From Hygrophila difformis (lineage: Eukaryota; Streptophyta; Magnoliopsida; Lamiales; Acanthaceae): a DNA stretch of 64,000 nt. Positions 34,163 to 43,154 of this stretch are shown here, piece by piece. The notes beneath the pieces were generated by a model, which was not told where the DNA came from, made no database searches, and saw only the letters and a program-made list of their open reading frames with translations. Where the stretch lies: the NCBI GenBank assembly GCA_030278955.1, contig JAOANR010000002.1, positions 21,872,057 through 21,936,056 on the forward strand, given 5' to 3'. Each line of letters opens with the position of its first letter. Position 1 is the stretch's first letter. Both the position numbers and the translations under genes were made by a program.

Positions 34163-35995
34163 CAAATATAATTTTCCACTAGTCGATGTTTTACTCCATA
34201 ATTATTTACAAATTCATTTTAAGTCGGGAAATTCTGAAATTCCACCAGTAGCTCGAAAACACAAAGACGAACAAGTTTTGTGTTTTAAGTTTTTCGATCC
34301 GGGTTAAGGAAACAAGTCAAAAATCAAGTTCTTCACATAAGTAGTATGCTGTCAGGTTTCAGATTTGACACAGTTTCAAAACTCGACCTTTTGACACATC
34401 AAATGGACTCCAAAAATTCTGAAATTTGGTGGACTTATAGTAGACATGATTATCTACAACTTTTGTTTACATTGCAAAGATTAATTCGGACTAGAAATCA
34501 TTTAAACATGCTCATCAATTTCGTACAAGTACACTATCAGTTTTCGAAAGGAGTTTGGAAAGTAGTTTATGTTCGACGCGATTTGAGGTAGTAAACATGG
34601 ATGAAAATCTCTGAACGTTTTACAAAACATAGCTTAAGGCCTTAGGATCAAAATTCTAGTTTTGAGTTTTTCGGTTTGAACTCTCAAAATAGGGGTTTTG
34701 GTCCCATTTCAAATCTGTCACCGTTTCAAGATCAACTCTCAAGGCAGATTCGTTTAGGACCATTTTTGGATAACAAACCAAGATGAAAAATTATGAAAAT
34801 TTTAACAAACTAGATCTATGTCTTAGGAACATTTTCATGTTTTAAGTTTTTCCGTTTGAGAAGTTTTAAGGGTCCGAAAAATTCATACCAAATCGCTGCA
34901 CCGTGGGTTTTTCGTGTTGATAGATTTTAGAGTTATTCAATCCCTATGTTCGGTTGCATTTTAAATCACACAAAACCAAGTAAGCATTAACTTACAGTGG
35001 GATGATGTCTAGGACGTCTCTGGATCGATCGGGGTGCCTACGCTTGCTACGAACACGTCCCAATTACTCCGTCTCCTCTCCGTTGGCCCCGAAACGAAAT
35101 CGAAAGTAAAAATCTAGGGTTAGATCGGATTTTCGGACTAGAAAACTTAAATGAAAACCTATGAACAACTTACCACAATCTGGAACACTAAAGATCTTGT
35201 TCTCCATGCCTCCTCCGTCGTTTTTCGTCGCCGGAAAGTGATCGGAAAGTCGTCGGAAAGTCGGAGCTTCGTGTTTTAGGTTTCGGGAGGGTTTAGAATG
35301 AAGGAAGAGTGTTGAAAGGTTGATAATGGGGTTGGAGATCTGCCAATCTCGACCTTATTGACTTTCCACCGAAGGGAATCGGATTTCCAAAAATTAAGGT
35401 CGCAATTTTGTCAACAAATCGCTGAAATCGCGCAAGTTGGCAGCTGCTGCTGCTCTAGCGCGGTGGTGGCGTGGTCCATGGGCAAACCCCGCGCGGCGAC
35501 CGCACGGCTCCGGCCTGGGCCGGGTCGTGCGATCCGTCGGGCCTTTTCTCCTCTCTTTCGGACTTCTGTCCTTCTACGTTTTCGGGCTCGACTGTTCGGG
35601 TCGTTCTCGGGTTACGATTCCTTTCTTAAATTTATTTCGACTCAAATGAATTTCATATTCGAAATCTCGAATCCGTCGAGTTTGAATCTGTCGGCTTGAA
35701 TTCGTCGTCTTTCGACCCCAGTGTAATAATTTATCTAATTAAATTATTTCCGACTTCACGGGTTCTTGGAATTAAAATTCTTTTTCTTCTTGAGTTTAAT
35801 TCCAATTCTTTTAGAATTAATCCATGGAATATCTTCGGGCTTCCTTTCCCTCTTTTATTCCATTTTGAATTTATCGGTAATTCATTTCCCAGCAATAATG
35901 AATTATTTTCTTCTTCTCGGAAATATTTCGGCCTTGATCGGATTAAGAAATAGATTCTATTCCTTTGGACGTTGGTAAAAATCCCGGGTATTACA
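34163..35995 (-). repeat. TRG-2 5' LTR, second part
   Basis: Resumes after the TCTCT duplication (34158-34162) with CAAATATAATTTTCC, as in the 3' LTR near 20437, and ends GGGTATTACA at 35995. No gene. Confidence 0.92.
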
Positions 35996-36000
35996 CAAGT
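35996..36000. repeat. TSD (CAAGT), right copy, of TRG-2
   Basis: Matches 19360-19364. Confidence 0.95.
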
Positions 36001-37059
36001 TGTACCTAAGAAAGGAGGAATTTGCATTGTTATTAATGAACATGGTGATGAGGTAGCCACTAGACCAGTTACTGGTTGGAGAGTTTGTATTGATTATAGG
36101 AAATTAAACACTGCTACAAGAAAAGATCATTTTCCTTTACCTTTTATTTATAAGATGTTTGAAAGATTGTCAGGAAAACCATTTTATTGTTTCTTGGATG
36201 GATATTCTAGTTATAATCAAATAGTAATTGCTAGTGAAGATCATGAGAAAACAACTTTTACTTGCCCTTATGGAACATTTGCTTACTGAAGAATGCCCTT
36301 TGGATTATGTAATGCTCCTGCTACTTTTCAAAGATGTATGATGAGTATCTTTTCTGATTTCAATGAGAAATGCATTGAAGTGTTTATGGATGATTTTAGT
36401 GTTTATGGTAATGACTTTGAGAATTGTTTACAAAATCTTTCAAAAATTTTGCAGAGATGTGAAGACACTAATCTGGTGCTAAACTGGGAGAAGTGTCATT
36501 TTATGGTTCAAGAAGGCATTGTTTTAGGACACAAGGTATCCAAAGCAGGGATAGAGGTAGACAAAGCTAAAGTTTCTGTTATAGCAAATTTACCACCTCC
36601 TAAAACCATTAAGGCAGTAAGGAGTTTTCTTGGTCATGCTGGTTTTTATAGAAGGTTTATTAAGGATATTTCTAAAATAGCTAGACCCTTATGTAACCTT
36701 CTTCATAAAGATGTTGCATTCAGTTTTGATGAAGAATGTCTAATTGCATTTAAAACCTTGAAGGAGAAATTGATTACTGCACCTATAGTTCAATCTCAGG
36801 ATTGGGATTTACCTTTTGAGTTAATGTGTGATGCTAGTGATAATGCTGTGGGAGCAGTTTTGGGGCAGCATAAAGAGGGGAAGCATCATGTTATATATTA
36901 TGCTAGTCAAACTTTGAATGATGCTCAGATAAACTATACCACTTCAGAAAAGGAAATTTATGCTGTTGTTTTTGCTTTTGATAAATTTAGACAATATCTT
37001 ATTGAAGCTCAGACAATAGTTTACACCGATCACTCAGCATTGTGTTATCTATTCTAGGA
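36001..37059 (+). pseudogene. Athila-A RT and RNase H, nonsense-mutated
   Basis: Main part of the Athila reverse transcriptase, continuing from 19364. Visible motifs are WRVCIDYRKLNTATRKDHF, FLDGYSSYNQI, RMPFGLCNAPATFQRCM and the catalytic FMDDFSVYG in the form typical of Athila/Tat. Then come GHKVSKAGIEVD, VRSFLGHAGFYRRFIKDISK and RNase H ([48 protein letters not shown]). A TGA at 36287-36289 stands where relatives have Arg, before RMPFG. A stop follows LCYLF, and most of RNase H and the integrase zinc domain are deleted at about 37060. Confidence 0.9.
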
Positions 37060-38031
37060 AATATCTCTATGAGGGAGGAAATGCCACAGAAAGGAATTTT
37101 GGAAGTAGAAATATTTGATGTCTGGGGAATAGATTTTATGGGACCATTTCCCCCTTCTTATGGAAATCATTATATTTTAGTAGCTGTAGATTATGTTTCT
37201 AAGTAGGTAGAAGCAATGGCTCTACCCAACAATGAAGCTAAGCAGGTCACTAAATTCTTGCAGAAGAATATCTTCACCAGATTTGGAGCTCCTCGTGCTA
37301 TAATATCAGATGGAGGATCTCACTTTGTGAACAAACTCTTTGAAAAGCTGCTGAAACAGTATGGTGTACATCACAAGATAGGATCACCATATCATCCTCA
37401 GACAAGTGGACAAGTGGAGGTATCTAAGTGAGAAATCAAGCATATTCTGCAAGCTTCTGTGAACATTACTAGGAAGGATTGGTCCAAGAAATTAGATGAT
37501 GCTCTTTGGGCATATAGAACTGCTTTCAAGACCCCTATAGGAGTGTCTCCATACAGATTGGTATTTGGTAAGGCATGTCATCTACCAGTGGAATTAGAAC
37601 ACATGGCATATTGGGCTATTAAGATGCTCAACATGGATGTTTAGTTGGGGCAGGATAAGAGGAAATTTGATCTATCAAAAATGGAGGAAATGAGATTGGA
37701 AGCATATGAAAGTAGAAAAATTTATACAGATCGAACTAAGAGAATCAATGATGCAAAAATTAAACATAAAGGTTTTTATGTTGGTCAATTGGTTTTGCTT
37801 TATAATTCTCGTCTCAGGTTGTTTCCAGGTAAACTTAGATCAACATGGACAGGTCCATTCCCTGTGGTAGCAGTTCATGAAAATGGAGCTGTCACAATCA
37901 TGCTCAATGAAGGAGAGAAGACAGTCAATGGGCATCGGCTAAAGAAGTACATCGGACAACAGTATTTGAACATTCATACTGAATATTTGAATGACCCAAT
38001 TTTTCTGTATTTTTTCCGAAATTTCAAATAA
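37060..38031 (+). pseudogene. Athila-A integrase, three nonsense codons
   Basis: Integrase lacking its zinc-binding N-terminus. The core has [20 protein letters not shown] (first Asp), RAIISDGGSHF (second Asp) and SGQVEVSK (Glu). The C-terminal domain has [35 protein letters not shown] and LYNSRLRLFPGKLRSTWTGP. Stops at 37204-37206 (TAG, expected Trp), 37429-37431 (TGA, expected Arg) and 37642-37644 (TAG, expected Gln) all look like C-to-T or G-to-A changes. The coding end is at 38029. In Athila the 3' LTR normally follows within a few kb, but here cargo follows. Confidence 0.9.
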
Positions 38032-38040
38032 AAAAATATA

Positions 38041-38062
38041 TATTTAGGGGATGGGGAAATAC
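38041..38062 (+). other. Purine-rich tract just after integrase (internal PPT candidate)
   Basis: TTAGGGGATGGGGAAATACC lies 10-30 nt downstream of the integrase stop. It resembles a polypurine tract but is far from any LTR. It may mark where an ancestral 3' end lay before the cargo was gained. Confidence 0.35.
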
Positions 38063-38279
38063 CCATGTTTACTGAGTAGTTTCTCCCTTTTTTTTATTTT
38101 TATTTCTAGCTTAATCTTATTTTATTTATTATTTTCAGGATTAAAGAAATTGACATGTGAAGGATCAGAAGAGGAATAGTGAAGAAGAAATGTGACTAGG
38201 TTTTTAAGTAATGGACACAATTTACTCAAGTTTAATTTTTAAATTAATTCTGAGTTTCTGTTATTTTTGTTAATCTTTC

Positions 38280-38680
38280 ATGTGTACTCGCTTTGTTCTT
38301 TTGAGTACACAAGAATTGGAGGAAGCAAACATCCACGCTTTGTTTTAATCAACAAAGCGTGAGAGGGAGTAATATTTCAGTAATTCCTCTCGCCATGTTA
38401 TTATCAACAAAGCAAGGGGCATAAATATGTCTACACTTTGTCAATATGATAAAGCGAGAGCTTCACTGGGTATTTCTCATAGTAACTCGCCATGTTATTA
38501 TTCACATAGCGAGGGGCATAAAGCCTATGCTTCGTCAGAATGACAAAGCGAGAGCTTTATCAATTATTCCTCAAAGTAACTCATGAGTAATATTTCTCGC
38601 TTTGTCAGAATTAACAAAGCGAGAACCACTGTATATTACTCTGCACTTGTGGGAAGACAAAGCGAGAGTCTTGGAATTTG
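38280..38680 (+). promoter_or_regulatory. Array of CTCGCTTTGT / ACAAAGCGAG palindromes before F-box cassette
   Basis: About seven units spaced 50-70 bp. Most are inverted repeats, for example CTCGCTTTGTCAG with TTAACAAAGCGAGA (38598-38628), and CACGCTTTGT with ACAAAGCGTGAG (38334-38363). The motif is the one crowding the LTR promoter. A TATA box follows at 38808. Confidence 0.6.
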
Positions 38681-38807
38681 AAACGGATAGATTTTCAAAA
38701 ACCTTGAAAGACCATAATGCCCTTCTAGAGGCTTTTCTTCTTCTTTACACTAATCACCGCACGTCATTTCAATCCTTTGTGATTATGTCACAATAACTTC
38801 CCACGTT

Positions 38808-38815
38808 TATAAATA
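38808..38815 (+). promoter_or_regulatory. Internal TATA box upstream of F1
   Basis: TATAAATA, preceded by the palindrome array and followed 70 nt later by the F1 exon. It suggests a second Pol II promoter dedicated to the cargo. The Athila-B equivalent lies beyond the window. Confidence 0.5.
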
Positions 38816-38885
38816 ACCATTTTTAATCTTCCAATCATTCATGTTTCAATTCTTCTTTCTTCTATTCCCCTAAGTTCTTTCATTA

Positions 38886-39632
38886 GAAACTCAAGAAGGC
38901 TAGAGTAGTTCCTAATCTTAGAACTTCCATTTTAGATATCCCTGATGAAATATTAGGGGATATCTTATCAAGATTGGGGCGGGAAGAAGTTAAAGATCTT
39001 GCCAGAGCAGCTCCAACATGTAGAAAGTTTCAAACAACAAGTAGACTCCCTGTGGTTCGAAGGAGGGCAAATGTGGTGGAAGAAATCACCGCAGAAAGAA
39101 CTCATGATCAAGAATACAGAGTTTTCTTGAGAAGATGCAGGGAGGACAACAATTTCATGCTCAACTTAGAGCATGCATTGAAAGCCTTCCGGGATTCAGG
39201 CAATAAGGAAGCTGCTTTTGAAATTCTTCAGCCACGAATAGAAGATGAGCATCATCCATCAATCTTTATCAATGCCTTCATCCTTCTGAGTCTTGAAAGC
39301 TTAGAAGAGATTGATGAAGGACTGTATCTGATGGGTTCAATTTTGAATGAAGCGGATCACATCAAGAGCATGAAGCAAAAGATTGGAAGAGTTCTTGCCA
39401 ACAGTGAAGAGGAGCCTAATCCCTGCTTAGGGCAGGGACATAGGGAGTTTTTCGACTATTTAGCTCCTCATTGTAAAGAGTTAGGGAACCTCCACACTAT
39501 AACTATGGTGCCACAAACATTGATTGTTTGTGTTGTGAGGTTACTATATTAATCAAAGACTTAAGGGAAATGTTCAATGAATATGTAATTGAATCTGATT
39601 CTGACTTAGAAACTGATTCAAATTCTGATTAA
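38886..39632 (+). pseudogene. F1-A, At2g35280-like F-box exon
   Basis: F-box proteins link substrates to SKP1-CUL1 ubiquitin ligases. The frame opens at 38886 after a pyrimidine tract and TTAG, without an ATG. The F-box is ILDIPDEILGDILSRLGREE (from 38930). Next comes the family-typical region with CREDNNFMLNLEHALKAF, EAAFEILQPRIEDEHHPSIF and DEGLYLMGSILNEADH. A one-base deletion near 39485 shifts the frame. In the other frame the C-terminal Cys motif NIDCLCCE and an acidic Asp/Ser tail follow, to the stop at 39630. Its exon phase does not fit the MAGDNP exon as F2-F4 do. The family assignment is from motif layout. Confidence 0.7.
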
Positions 39633-39976
39633 AATTGATTGATCCTTTAAGCTTTTATGTCTTCTAAGTCTTGTAATTATGTTTTTGTGTTTATTGTTCA
39701 TTCCTTATTTTTGGTTTAGACTATTATTCTCGCTTTATCTTTTTTGGATAACTGAGTTTGGTCTAATCTTCAGAATTCTATCTCATTTATTTTTAATATT
39801 TTGATAATAAAAGATTCTCCTATAGGCAACTAGGCTTAATCTATACTTTCTATTTAGTTGTCTTTTCTTATTTAATAATCATTCTCTCTTCTCCAAATTT
39901 CGAAACCGCCATAAGTCTAGTTTTCTCCTCCGTATCGCACCATTCACACTCCGAAGAAATCTGATTGGAGAAAGAG

Positions 39977-39993
39977 ATGGCAGGTGATAATCC
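39977..39993 (+). CDS. Short start exon (MAGDNP), Athila-A
   Basis: ATGGCAGGTGATAATCC followed by the splice donor GTAAGA. It ends in phase 2 (CC-). Two equivalents exist in Athila-B (61871-61855 and 63158-63142), each followed by GTAAGC, so the exon and its donor are conserved although only 17 nt long. It joins in frame to F2 (C), F3 (A) and F4 (T), making Pro each time. Confidence 0.7.
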
Positions 39994-40214
39994 GTAAGAT
40001 TTTTATGCCATCTTAGTTTCTCCTTGGTGGTGCTTAACTTCGTAATGCTTGCTTGCTTTTTGTTTGCATAGACAATGCTTGCTTCGCAATACTGGGGTTT
40101 GCATTTTGCATTTCTTGCCTGACTGCGATTTTGTTAAAACTCCTAAAATCATAGTCTTAGATTTCTCATTAAATGAAACCAAATCTAATTCTCTCTTTAA
40201 AACTTGCCTAACAG

Positions 40215-40968
40215 CACTAATAATGTAGAGCATTCCTCTGAGTTCTCTGTGCTACAACTGACGGATCTTCCACTGGATATCATTGGAGAGATTTTGTCAC
40301 GAGTAGGGTGGAGCAGCTTCAGGGACTTGCTCTACGGTAAAGCAACTTGCACTTTATTCAGAACTGCTTCAAATCATCCTACTGTATTTCGGAGGTTCAA
40401 CCTAGAAGATTCTGATTTTAAAAGTATCTCTAATGAGTCTTCCGGACAGATTAATTTTCTATATTCCTGTGGAAGGGCTCATAACCCTACTCTGAATCTT
40501 CAGAAAGCAATGGAATTATTTACACAGGGTGAAGAATCCGAAGCTTTTCAAATTCTGGATGAGGGGATTAATGATAACCATAAGTTCTCTCAGTACATTA
40601 AGGCTTTGTGTTGCTTAAGTAGGATTTCTAAGGGAGAGATAGATAAAGGGCTCTATCTAATAAGCCCATTACTAAATGATAAATTTAATAGCTATGATTT
40701 TAGATATAGCCTACTTACTTTAATTTCAGAATGGGAAAGTATTCCAAACCCATTTTTAGGGTAGACTAAGAGAGAATTTTGTAAGTTTAATGAGCATAAC
40801 TGGGAGATTGTACATGGGCCATCGTTCTATAACTATCATGCTGATCAAGTCACTTGCCTTTGCTGCGATGCATCCAGAGCAGTAGCAGACTTCAGATTGT
40901 TGGCAAGAGAAGCTTTATATACTCATAACTCAGCTGAAGAGTTTTCAGATGACGAAGGAGAGGGATGA
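40215..40968 (+). pseudogene. F2-A, F-box exon with one nonsense codon
   Basis: Starts after ...CCTAACAG at 40214, giving a 221-bp GT-AG intron from the exon at 39977. F-box: LTDLPLDIIGEILSRVGWSS with downstream ATCTLFRTASNHPTVFRRF. The middle has NLQKAMELFTQGEESEAFQI, KALCCLSRISKGEIDKGLYL and LLTLISEWESIPNPFLG. A TAG at 40762-40764 replaces the Gln found in Athila-B. The frame then stays open through TKREFC and the Cys motif VTCLCCDAS to an acidic end and TGA at 40966. About 257 residues if read through. Confidence 0.72.
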
Positions 40969-41153
40969 TATGTTTAATAAGTTTTTCTAATTGTCATTCT
41001 AGTGCTAGACTTCATTTTGGTCAGTGATCTAAGTCTTCTGTATTTTTGTATGACAGCATGGTAGTGATAATAAAATATGATCTTTAATCTTTCAGCTACC
41101 TTTCAAATATTTGTCTTTCCCTGAATTTTGTGTTTCTTTCCTTTTTCAAACAG

Positions 41154-41881
41154 AAATGTTATAATTCCTCAACTCTTGGAAACTCAAATAACTGATTTGC
41201 CTGTTGAGTTGTTGGGAGACAGTTTGTCAAGACTGGGAAGAATTAGCGTGAGGGAACTTCTTAGAGTCTCAGAGATATCCACACAGTTTCATGCAGCAAG
41301 CAAAACACCTCTAGTTCTTAAGAGAGTTAATCTGGAGACTTGTATGAGGTGGAGAGAAAACGTTTATTCCAGTAACCAGGAGAGATTTATCAAAGGATGT
41401 CAGGATGCAGGAAATTACATGTTCAATCTTGAACCTGCACTCATAGCATTCTTTGACAGCAAAGATGAGAAGAAAGCATATGACCTTTTGAAGCCTGGCT
41501 TAGATGATAAGCATCAGCCTACCATTTTCTTAAGAAGTCTTCTTCTTCTATCCAAGCAAGATGATAAGCTGACTGAGGAAGGAATAAAATTAATCAGAAG
41601 CTTCAGTTGTCTTAGATGTAGTCTTCAATAAAATTCATGTTTTCCACTGGCTTCTCCATTGTATCAGGATTCCAAATCCTTTTCATGATCAAGAAGAAAG
41701 GAGTTTTTGCAAGGATCATTCTTTGCTTGAACGTGAATTTTTACCCCCATATGTTAGGATAGACTGCATCCCGTGTCAGTCCTTTGATATAGTGAGGCAA
41801 TTCAGGCTAGTATGCGGTGAAACCTTCCCTGATGAACAACTGTGGACTGATTCCGATGATGAGGAAATTGATAATCCCTAA
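41154..41881 (+). pseudogene. F3-A, F-box exon, frameshifted
   Basis: Follows a strong pyrimidine tract and CAAACAG at 41153; the first base completes a Pro codon with the 17-nt exon. N-terminus NVIIPQLLETQITDLPVELL runs into the F-box (LGDSLSRLGRISVRELLRVS). Then come RVNLETCMRWRENVY, CQDAGNYMFNLEPALIAFF and YDLLKPGLDDKHQPTIFLR. A frame change near 41600 interrupts it. The remainder, with NPFHDQEERSFC and the Cys motif IDCIPC, continues to TAA at 41879. There is no in-frame ATG before the F-box. Confidence 0.72.
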
Positions 41882-42072
41882 ATGGGCTAATCCTTCTTAG
41901 TTAGGAAGATATTCTGTCATAAATTTTGTAATCATTTTGTGATTTCTGGCTATAAAACTCTTTAAACTTTTTGCTGCTGTGATTTCAAGTTTTTATGATT
42001 TCTATGAATATTTGAATTTCCTTACTGCCCTTTTATTTGACTCAATTGAAATATCTTGTTAATTTTACTCAG

Positions 42073-42811
42073 TTGTGGAAGCTCCTCCAAGAAACCAAGA
42101 ATTTTAGTACAGAAATCTGGATCAGAGGTCACTCAGATTACAGATCTTCCTTATGAGATTCTTGGTAATATTCTGTCGAGATTGGCATTCGATCACCTAG
42201 AGACTGTCTTCAACTGTAAGCTAGTTTGCAAGGCATTGAATGAGGCTTCTAAACATCCATCAGTCCTAAAGAAGGCCACCCTTGAAGATTTTACTCTTTT
42301 GGGACTGGGATCCTTCGAGCCAACAAAAATTAACTTTCTTGAAAGCCATAGAGATGTAGGAAACTGGATGTTCCATCTATTCGAGGCTTTGCAACTTTTT
42401 GTGGAGGACAAAAATGAGAAAGCAGCATTTGATCTTCTTGATCCTGCTATCTTTGATAATCACTCCCCATCCACCTACATAAAAGCACTCATTCTTTTAA
42501 GTAAGGATGCTGTTGAAGAGCAAGAGAGAAGAATTTGGCTTTTTGCATCTCTTTGCAAGAATAGACGCAGGCTGAATAATCTTCAATTTCAAATTAGATG
42601 ATGGATGTCAAATCACGCTGAATTTTACTCTCCTTTTCTAGGACAACCTAAGAAGCGATTTTGCACTTATCGAACTCTGTTTGATAACAATTATAAATGG
42701 CCAAGAAACCAATATGGAGTCAGTACAATTTACTGTATGAGGTGTTTGGTCACTGAACATTGTAATTGCTTTACTAGCTTCGGGAATGGACTAGAATTTC
42801 CCCCTCTTTAA
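42073..42811 (+). pseudogene. F4-A, F-box exon with one nonsense codon
   Basis: Starts after TTTACTCAG at 42072. F-box: ITDLPYEILGNILSRLAFDH followed by ETVFNCKLVCKALNEASKHP, the clearest F-box of the set. Then come GNWMFHLFEALQLFVEDKNE and AAFDLLDPAIFDNHSPSTYI. TGA at 42599-42601 stands for Gly in Athila-B (GGA), the only break. The frame continues with FLGQPKKRFC and the Cys motif IYCMRC to the stop at 42809. About 245 residues. No in-frame ATG before the F-box, so the exon at 39977 would be needed. Confidence 0.72.
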
Positions 42812-42976
42812 TTTGGGATTAGACTATGAATCTTTTGTTTTTGAAATTCCTTTATGCTTTTGCAGACTCTGTAAGGATGACGTTTTGTGTAATGTGTTTT
42901 GTCATTGTTTGATTTAAATGTTCTAATTCTGCATGCATTATATCTTTCTTAGAAATTTAACTGAATATTAATTCCT

Positions 42977-43100
42977 TCACATTTAGAGCAAATTTCTAAA
43001 TGTGAGTATGGTGGTTTGTTAAATAACTAAAATAAGAAAGAATTGATACTATGTTCTCTATTCACACCTTCATATTTAGAGCAAAACTCTAAATGTGAGG
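42977..43100 (+). repeat. Two inverted repeats with PPT-like right arms, Athila-A
   Basis: 42977-43006: TCACATTTAGAG, short loop, then CTAAATGTGAG followed by TATGGTGG. 43069-43100: a second, slightly diverged unit ending CTAAATGTGAGGATG. The right arm CTAAATGTGAGGATGG is the sequence that abuts the Athila-B 3' LTR. Confidence 0.7.
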
Positions 43101-43154
43101 ATGTTGATCTTGATTTAATCGGTTTCTCTTATTTCTCCTTAAAGGATTCATAAG

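Larger units (their letters stand above)
19365..35995 (-). mobile_element. TRG-2, gag-only LTR retrotransposon containing Chr-1
   Basis: Same family and orientation as TRG-1: 3' LTR 19365-22281, PPT 22282-22297, gag 23803-22675, TGGGCY leader, PBS 24449-24460, 5' LTR 24464-25532 plus 34163-35995. TSD is CAAGT. Without Chr-1 it is about 8 kb. No pol sequence belongs to it; all pol within these coordinates is Chr-1's. Confidence 0.9.
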
